Below, piece after piece: positions 6,196 to 9,456 of a DNA stretch of 9,456 bases. The stretch is taken from positions 1 to 9,456 of the forward strand of contig JANNLO010000023.1 of NCBI GenBank assembly GCA_031396835.1. The letters run 5' to 3'. Within the stretch, counting starts at the first letter, position 1, and every line of letters begins with the position of its first letter. This stretch comes from Snowella sp031396835 (lineage in GTDB: Bacteria; Cyanobacteriota; Cyanobacteriia; Cyanobacteriales; Microcystaceae). Made by a program: the position numbers and the translations under genes. The notes under the pieces were generated by a model that saw only the letters and a list, made by a program, of their open reading frames with translations, searched no databases and was not told where the DNA came from.

Positions 6196-7236
6196 TTGTT
6201 AAAACCCTTACGTGTCGCCATTTTAGGTGCAACAGGAGCCGTTGGAACAGAACTTTTAGAACTTTTAGAAACCCGTCAATTTCCAGTTGAGCAGCTAAAA
6301 TTATTGGCTTCTCCTCGTTCTGCGGGAAAAAAATTGACTTTTCGCGGCAAATCTTTGGTTGTAGAAGCTGTTAACGAAAATTCTTTTAAAAATATCGATC
6401 TAGTTTTAGCTTCAGCAGGGGGATCGAGTTCCAAAGCTTGGGCGAAAACCATTGTTGAATCTGGAGCAGTAATGATCGATAATTCCAGTGCTTTTCGTAT
6501 GGATCCTGCTGTTCCCTTGGTTATCCCAGAAATTAATCCAGAAGCCGCCGCGCAGCATCAGGGAATTATTGCCAATCCCAACTGCACTACCATTTTATTA
6601 GGGGTTGCGGTCTATCCCTTGCATCAAGTCCAAGCTATCCGACGTTTGGTGGTTTCGACCTATCAATCCGCCAGTGGAGCGGGGGCAATGGCAATGGAAG
6701 AAGTAAAAAATCAAGCTAAAGCGATTTTATCGGGAGAATCTGCTAAAGCAGAAATTTTACCCTATCCTCTGGCTTTTAATCTATTTCCTCATAATTCACC
6801 TTTGACAGATTCGGGTTATTGTGAAGAAGAGTTGAAAATGATCAATGAAACCCGAAAAATTTTCAATGATCCAACAATTCGGGTGACTGCAACTTGTATT
6901 CGGGTTCCCGTATTACGCGCTCATTCAGAAGCTGTTAACCTGGAGTTTGATAGTCCTTTTTCTGTTGCTCAAGCCAGAGAAATTTTATCCCAGGCAGCAG
7001 GAGTAAAGTTGGTGGAAAACTGGCAATCTAATTACTTTCCTATGCCAATCGATGCAACTGGAAAAGATGAGGTTTTAGTGGGAAGAATTCGTCAAGATTT
7101 ATCCCATCCTTGTGGATTAGAATTGTGGCTCTGTGGTGATCAAATTCGTAAAGGGGCTGCTCTAAATGCAATTCAAATTGCGGAATTATTAGTTCACAAA
7201 AATTTGGTTCGTCCTTCGGCGATCGCAGTTAATTAA
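6196..7236 (+). CDS. asd: Aspartate-semialdehyde dehydrogenase
   Basis: The enzyme reduces aspartyl-4-phosphate to aspartate semialdehyde with NADPH, the branch point to lysine/diaminopimelate and to threonine/methionine. The 346-residue protein has the Rossmann NADP motif GATGAVG (11-17), the nucleophilic Cys130 in NPNCTTI, QSASGAG (157-163), and the substrate/acid-base segment RVPVLRAHSEAV with Arg241 and His243. SSAFRMD at 97-103 is the phosphate-binding stretch. Length and motif pattern fit the shorter bacterial class also found in Firmicutes, not the longer E. coli type. Translation begins at TTG with a strong GGGAGGAG upstream. dapA follows 37 bases after the stop, so the two consecutive pathway steps are probably co-transcribed. 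One HIP1 site (7219-7226) is near the end. All key residues are present. Confidence 0.97.
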   Translation: MLKPLRVAILGATGAVGTELLELLETRQFPVEQLKLLASPRSAGKKLTFRGKSLVVEAVNENSFKNIDLVLASAGGSSSKAWAKTIVESGAVMIDNSSAFRMDPAVPLVIPEINPEAAAQHQGIIANPNCTTILLGVAVYPLHQVQAIRRLVVSTYQSASGAGAMAMEEVKNQAKAILSGESAKAEILPYPLAFNLFPHNSPLTDSGYCEEELKMINETRKIFNDPTIRVTATCIRVPVLRAHSEAVNLEFDSPFSVAQAREILSQAAGVKLVENWQSNYFPMPIDATGKDEVLVGRIRQDLSHPCGLELWLCGDQIRKGAALNAIQIAELLVHKNLVRPSAIAVN

Positions 7237-7273
7237 CAAGTTTTTGATCAATCCTAATTTAATTATTGAATTT

Positions 7274-8164
7274 ATGAATCATCCCTTCTTTGGACGAGTG
7301 ATTACAGCCATGATCACTCCTTTTGATGAAACGGGTCATGTTAACTATGCCGTTGCTGAAAAATTAGCAGATTATTTAGTCAATCATGGTAGTGATTCTC
7401 TTGTAATTTGTGGCACAACTGGAGAATCGCCAACTCTTTCTTGGGATGAAGAATACCAATTATTTAAAGTAGTAAAAAACGCTGTTGGCAAGAAAGCAAA
7501 AGTTATTGCTGGAACAGGATCGAACTCGACAACGGAAGCGATCGCAGCGACAAAAGAAGCAGCAAAATTAGATTTAGATGGTTCTTTACAAGTCGTTCCT
7601 TATTATAATAAACCGCCCCAGGAAGGATTATATGGTCACTTTAAAGCGATCGCCGAAGCCTGTCCCGATCTGCCTGTTATGCTATACAATATTCCTGGAA
7701 GAACTGGTCAAAATCTTTTACCTGAAACCGTCGCAAAATTATCTCAAATTAATAATATTGTCGCGATTAAAGAGGCCAGTGGCAGCATTGAACAAGCCTC
7801 TCAAATCAGGTGTTTAACTAATTCTGATTTTGCGATTTATGCGGGCGATGATTTGTTAACTTTGCCGATGCTATCTATTGGTGGGTGTGGAATTGTCAGT
7901 GTTGCTAGTCATTTGGTGGGAGAAGAAATTCAAACAATTGTTCAGTCTTTTCTGGCAGGAGAAACTGCTAAGGCGATCGACATTCATTTAAAACTTTTCT
8001 CCTTATTTAAAGTTTTGTTTTGTAATACTAATCCCATTCCAATTAAAGCGGCTTTAAATCTACAAGGTTGGCAAGTTGGCGGATTACGTTTACCCCTCTG
8101 TGAAATTTCAGAAAATCAACGATTACATGTTTTTTCAGTATTAAAAGAATTGGCATTAATTTAA
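7274..8164 (+). CDS. dapA: 4-hydroxy-tetrahydrodipicolinate synthase
   Basis: DapA condenses pyruvate with aspartate semialdehyde, the first committed step to diaminopimelate for peptidoglycan and lysine. From the ATG at 7274 the protein has 296 residues. It shows GTTGESPTL (47-55, Thr48-Thr49), the proton-relay Tyr111 in PYYNKP, Tyr138 and Arg143 in LYNIPGRTG (137-145) and the Schiff-base Lys166 in AIKEASG. The frame also opens with a TTG at 7244, which would add ten residues. I prefer 7274 because family members begin just before FGRV-TAMITPF. Neither site has a clear Shine-Dalgarno, suggesting coupling to asd 37 bases upstream. It uses the product of asd directly. Two HIP1 sites (7538, 7646) lie inside. 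Lysine feedback sites were not evaluated. Confidence 0.96.
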   Translation: MNHPFFGRVITAMITPFDETGHVNYAVAEKLADYLVNHGSDSLVICGTTGESPTLSWDEEYQLFKVVKNAVGKKAKVIAGTGSNSTTEAIAATKEAAKLDLDGSLQVVPYYNKPPQEGLYGHFKAIAEACPDLPVMLYNIPGRTGQNLLPETVAKLSQINNIVAIKEASGSIEQASQIRCLTNSDFAIYAGDDLLTLPMLSIGGCGIVSVASHLVGEEIQTIVQSFLAGETAKAIDIHLKLFSLFKVLFCNTNPIPIKAALNLQGWQVGGLRLPLCEISENQRLHVFSVLKELALI

Positions 8165-8169
8165 TTATC

Positions 8170-8213
8170 AAATTGATTGTCAAAAAAAATCTTAATATCC
8201 AATCAATCAATTT
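8170..8213. repeat. 10-bp inverted repeat after dapA
   Basis: AAATTGATTG (8170-8179) is perfectly complementary to CAATCAATTT (8204-8213) across 24 bases. Because CAATCAA is partly duplicated (8200-8206 and 8204-8210), a second register is possible. It starts 6 bases after the dapA stop but has an AT-rich stem and no T-run beyond it, so it is at best a weak terminator or an mRNA 3' end-protecting stem. Confidence 0.5.
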
Positions 8214-8275
8214 ACTTAGTTTTCAAGATGTCGCTTTAAATTCCTGTTTAATCTTTTCTAAAATTAATTAATATA

Positions 8276-8284
8276 TGCTACAAT
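8276..8284 (+). promoter_or_regulatory. Possible extended -10 promoter for RNase J gene
   Basis: TGCTACAAT fits an extended -10 (TG, one base, TACAAT). No -35 consensus is found 17-18 bases upstream. If active, the leader to the ATG at 8638 would be about 350 bases. TATAGT at 8491-8496, with TTGCAA 19 bases upstream, is a weaker alternative giving about 135 bases. Confidence 0.3.
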
Positions 8285-8628
8285 AGAATACGTGATGCCA
8301 GTAAAATATTGTCTTTACACGAAAAGTATTTTCAGCATAAAAAATTTGGCTAGAAAGTTAAATAGGACAAAATCTCATTCATCAAAAGATATAGTATTTT
8401 ATTGAGAAAACATTTTTATAAATCAAATAACAAGGACTTCAACAATGATATTTATTTAGCGACAATTGCAATCACCTATTCGATCTTTTTTATAGTAAGC
8501 TATCTCTAGTTTTCTTACTTATTTAATACTCATTATTTTTATCACTACTATTTTAATTGGTAGTAATTCCCTATTTTATTTCTTACAAATGCTTTTTAGT
8601 TCACATTAAGCCCATTTATTAACTCTCT

Positions 8629-8634
8629 AGGAGG
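8629..8634 (+). promoter_or_regulatory. Strong but closely spaced ribosome binding site of RNase J gene
   Basis: AGGAGG ends only 3 bases before the ATG at 8638, tighter than the usual 5-9. The start is still supported because the encoded N-terminus leads straight into the conserved LKIIPLGGLHEIGKN. Confidence 0.8.
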
Positions 8635-8637
8635 AAA

Positions 8638-9456
8638 ATGACTAAAAACGAAGCTCAACCAACCCTGAAAATTATTCCCCTCGGCGGACTTCACGAAATT
8701 GGAAAAAACACCTGTGTCTTTGAATACGAAGACGAAATTATTTTGCTAGATGCAGGTATTGCCTTTCCAACAGATGAAATGCACGGAATTAACGTTGTTC
8801 TGCCCGACATGACCTATTTAAGGGAAAATCGCCATAAAATCAAAGGTATGATTGTGACCCATGGCCACGAAGATCATATCGGCGGTATTCCCTATCACCT
8901 CAAGCAATTTGAAATTCCTATCATTTATGGGCCTCGTTTAGCGATGGCTCTTTTGCGAGATAAGCTGGAAGAAGCGGGAATGCTTAAACGAACAAATTTA
9001 CAGAGTGTTTTGCCGCGAGAAGTCGTGCATTTAGGTAAAAACTTTGTGGTCGAATTTATCCGTAATACCCACTCAATGGCAGATAGTTGTTGTGTGGCAA
9101 TTCGTACTCCTTTGGGTGTCGTCATTCATAGTGGAGACTTCAAGGTTGACCATACTCCTGTTGATGGTGAATATTTCGATCTACAAAGATTGGCGGAATA
9201 TGGAGAAAAAGGGGTTTTGTGTCTTCTTAGTGACTCTACCAATGCGGAACTTCCAGGCACAACGCCTTCTGAACAATCGGTTGTTCCCCATTTAGACCGA
9301 ATTTTTGCTCAAGCTAAGGGTCGTTTGATGATTACCACTTTTGCATCTTCTGTGCATCGGGTAAATATTATTTTAAACCTAGCTCATAAAAATAAGCGAA
9401 AAGTCGCCGTAGTTGGGCGTTCTATGCTGAATGTGATTGCTCATGCTCGTCAATTG
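8638..9456 (+). CDS. rnj: Ribonuclease J, N-terminal part (runs off window end)
   Basis: RNase J is a metallo-beta-lactamase/beta-CASP RNase with endonuclease and 5'-3' exonuclease activity in mRNA decay and rRNA processing; cyanobacteria carry it alongside RNase E. I translated 273 codons without a stop up to the window edge, so the 3' part is missing (family members exceed 550 residues, cyanobacterial ones often more). Visible are IIPLGGLHEIGKN (12-24), the zinc motif HGHEDHIGG (75-83: His75, His77, Asp79, His80), His145 in THSMADS, Asp167 in HSGDFK, and SDSTNAE (198-204). The frame enters the beta-CASP domain (TTFASSVHR) before the end. It lies downstream of dapA but after a long spacer. 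No HIP1 octamer occurs in this part. Being a truncated view, intactness of the rest cannot be judged. Confidence 0.96.
   Translation, partial: MTKNEAQPTLKIIPLGGLHEIGKNTCVFEYEDEIILLDAGIAFPTDEMHGINVVLPDMTYLRENRHKIKGMIVTHGHEDHIGGIPYHLKQFEIPIIYGPRLAMALLRDKLEEAGMLKRTNLQSVLPREVVHLGKNFVVEFIRNTHSMADSCCVAIRTPLGVVIHSGDFKVDHTPVDGEYFDLQRLAEYGEKGVLCLLSDSTNAELPGTTPSEQSVVPHLDRIFAQAKGRLMITTFASSVHRVNIILNLAHKNKRKVAVVGRSMLNVIAHARQL

Larger units (their letters stand above)
84..7653. repeat. Dispersed HIP1 octamers GCGATCGC (13 perfect copies)
   Basis: Perfect copies start at 84, 719, 1030, 1831, 2028, 2251, 2902, 3174, 4051, 5041, 7219, 7538 and 7646. Assuming about 40% GC, chance would give well under one copy in this length. 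HIP1 over-representation is a hallmark of many cyanobacterial genomes. Twelve copies are inside genes and one (2028) is in the convergent gap. None is in the two long AT-rich spacers or the RNase J part. Confidence 0.95.
8165..8637. other. 473-base AT-rich spacer between dapA and the RNase J gene
   Basis: No coding region is supported; frames are short and broken by stops. It contains an inverted repeat just after dapA, a candidate extended -10 at 8276-8284, a small hairpin GAAAA-GTA-TTTTC (8321-8333), a weak TATAGT (8491-8496) and many T runs. The length suggests that the RNase J gene has its own promoter and a long AU-rich leader, not simple read-through from dapA. Confidence 0.8.

Noticed and set aside
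7244..7273. Ten-residue N-terminal extension of DapA from a TTG start
   Set aside because: DapA proteins start near the ATG at 7274, and no ribosome binding site supports the TTG; kept as an alternative only.
1..9456. Mobile element, prophage, CRISPR or defence system
   Set aside because: All sizeable genes are recognised housekeeping genes in an order conserved in cyanobacteria; no transposase, integrase, repeat-spacer array or terminal repeats are seen.

Overview
The window is chromosomal housekeeping sequence from a low-GC cyanobacterium, probably a unicellular chroococcalean type (Synechocystis / Geminocystis / Crocosphaera-like; the genus cannot be fixed from this sequence). The evidence is 13 perfect copies of the cyanobacterial octamer GCGATCGC (HIP1), cyanobacterial-type TrpC, ClpX, trigger factor and RNase J proteins, and a gene order that, as I recall it, matches the Synechocystis PCC 6803 loci tig-clpP2-clpX and asd-dapA-rnj. 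I see no insertion sequence, prophage, CRISPR array, tRNA, rRNA or obvious foreign gene.

Layout. Bases 2-745 (+) hold the C-terminal part of trpC (tryptophan synthesis), whose start lies before the window. Bases 798-1949 (+) hold a class V PLP aminotransferase of the alanine/serine-glyoxylate type. It is followed by a probable intrinsic terminator and then, convergently, the proteostasis cluster on the minus strand, transcribed tig (4209-5612), clpP (3392-4069), clpX (2052-3386). Trigger factor folds nascent chains, and ClpX unfolds substrates and feeds them to the ClpP peptidase. Divergent from tig, after a 583-base AT-rich spacer, are asd (6196-7236) and dapA (7274-8164), which catalyse the reduction to aspartate semialdehyde and its commitment to the diaminopimelate/lysine/peptidoglycan branch. 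A second long AT-rich spacer (473 bases) precedes the first 273 codons of RNase J (8638 to the window end, incomplete).

The proteins are ordinary, with catalytic residues intact and no frameshift seen. The less explained material is between genes. The tig side of the tig/asd spacer holds a GC-richer, strongly self-complementary segment (5709-5791) that could fold at the 5' end of the tig mRNA. Overlapping inverted repeats lie upstream of asd. A 10-base motif sits at nearly the same distance upstream of asd and of the RNase J gene. An inverted repeat between tig and clpP overlaps a possible clpP promoter. I found no convincing new biological system; the structured tig leader is the best candidate for a follow-up look.
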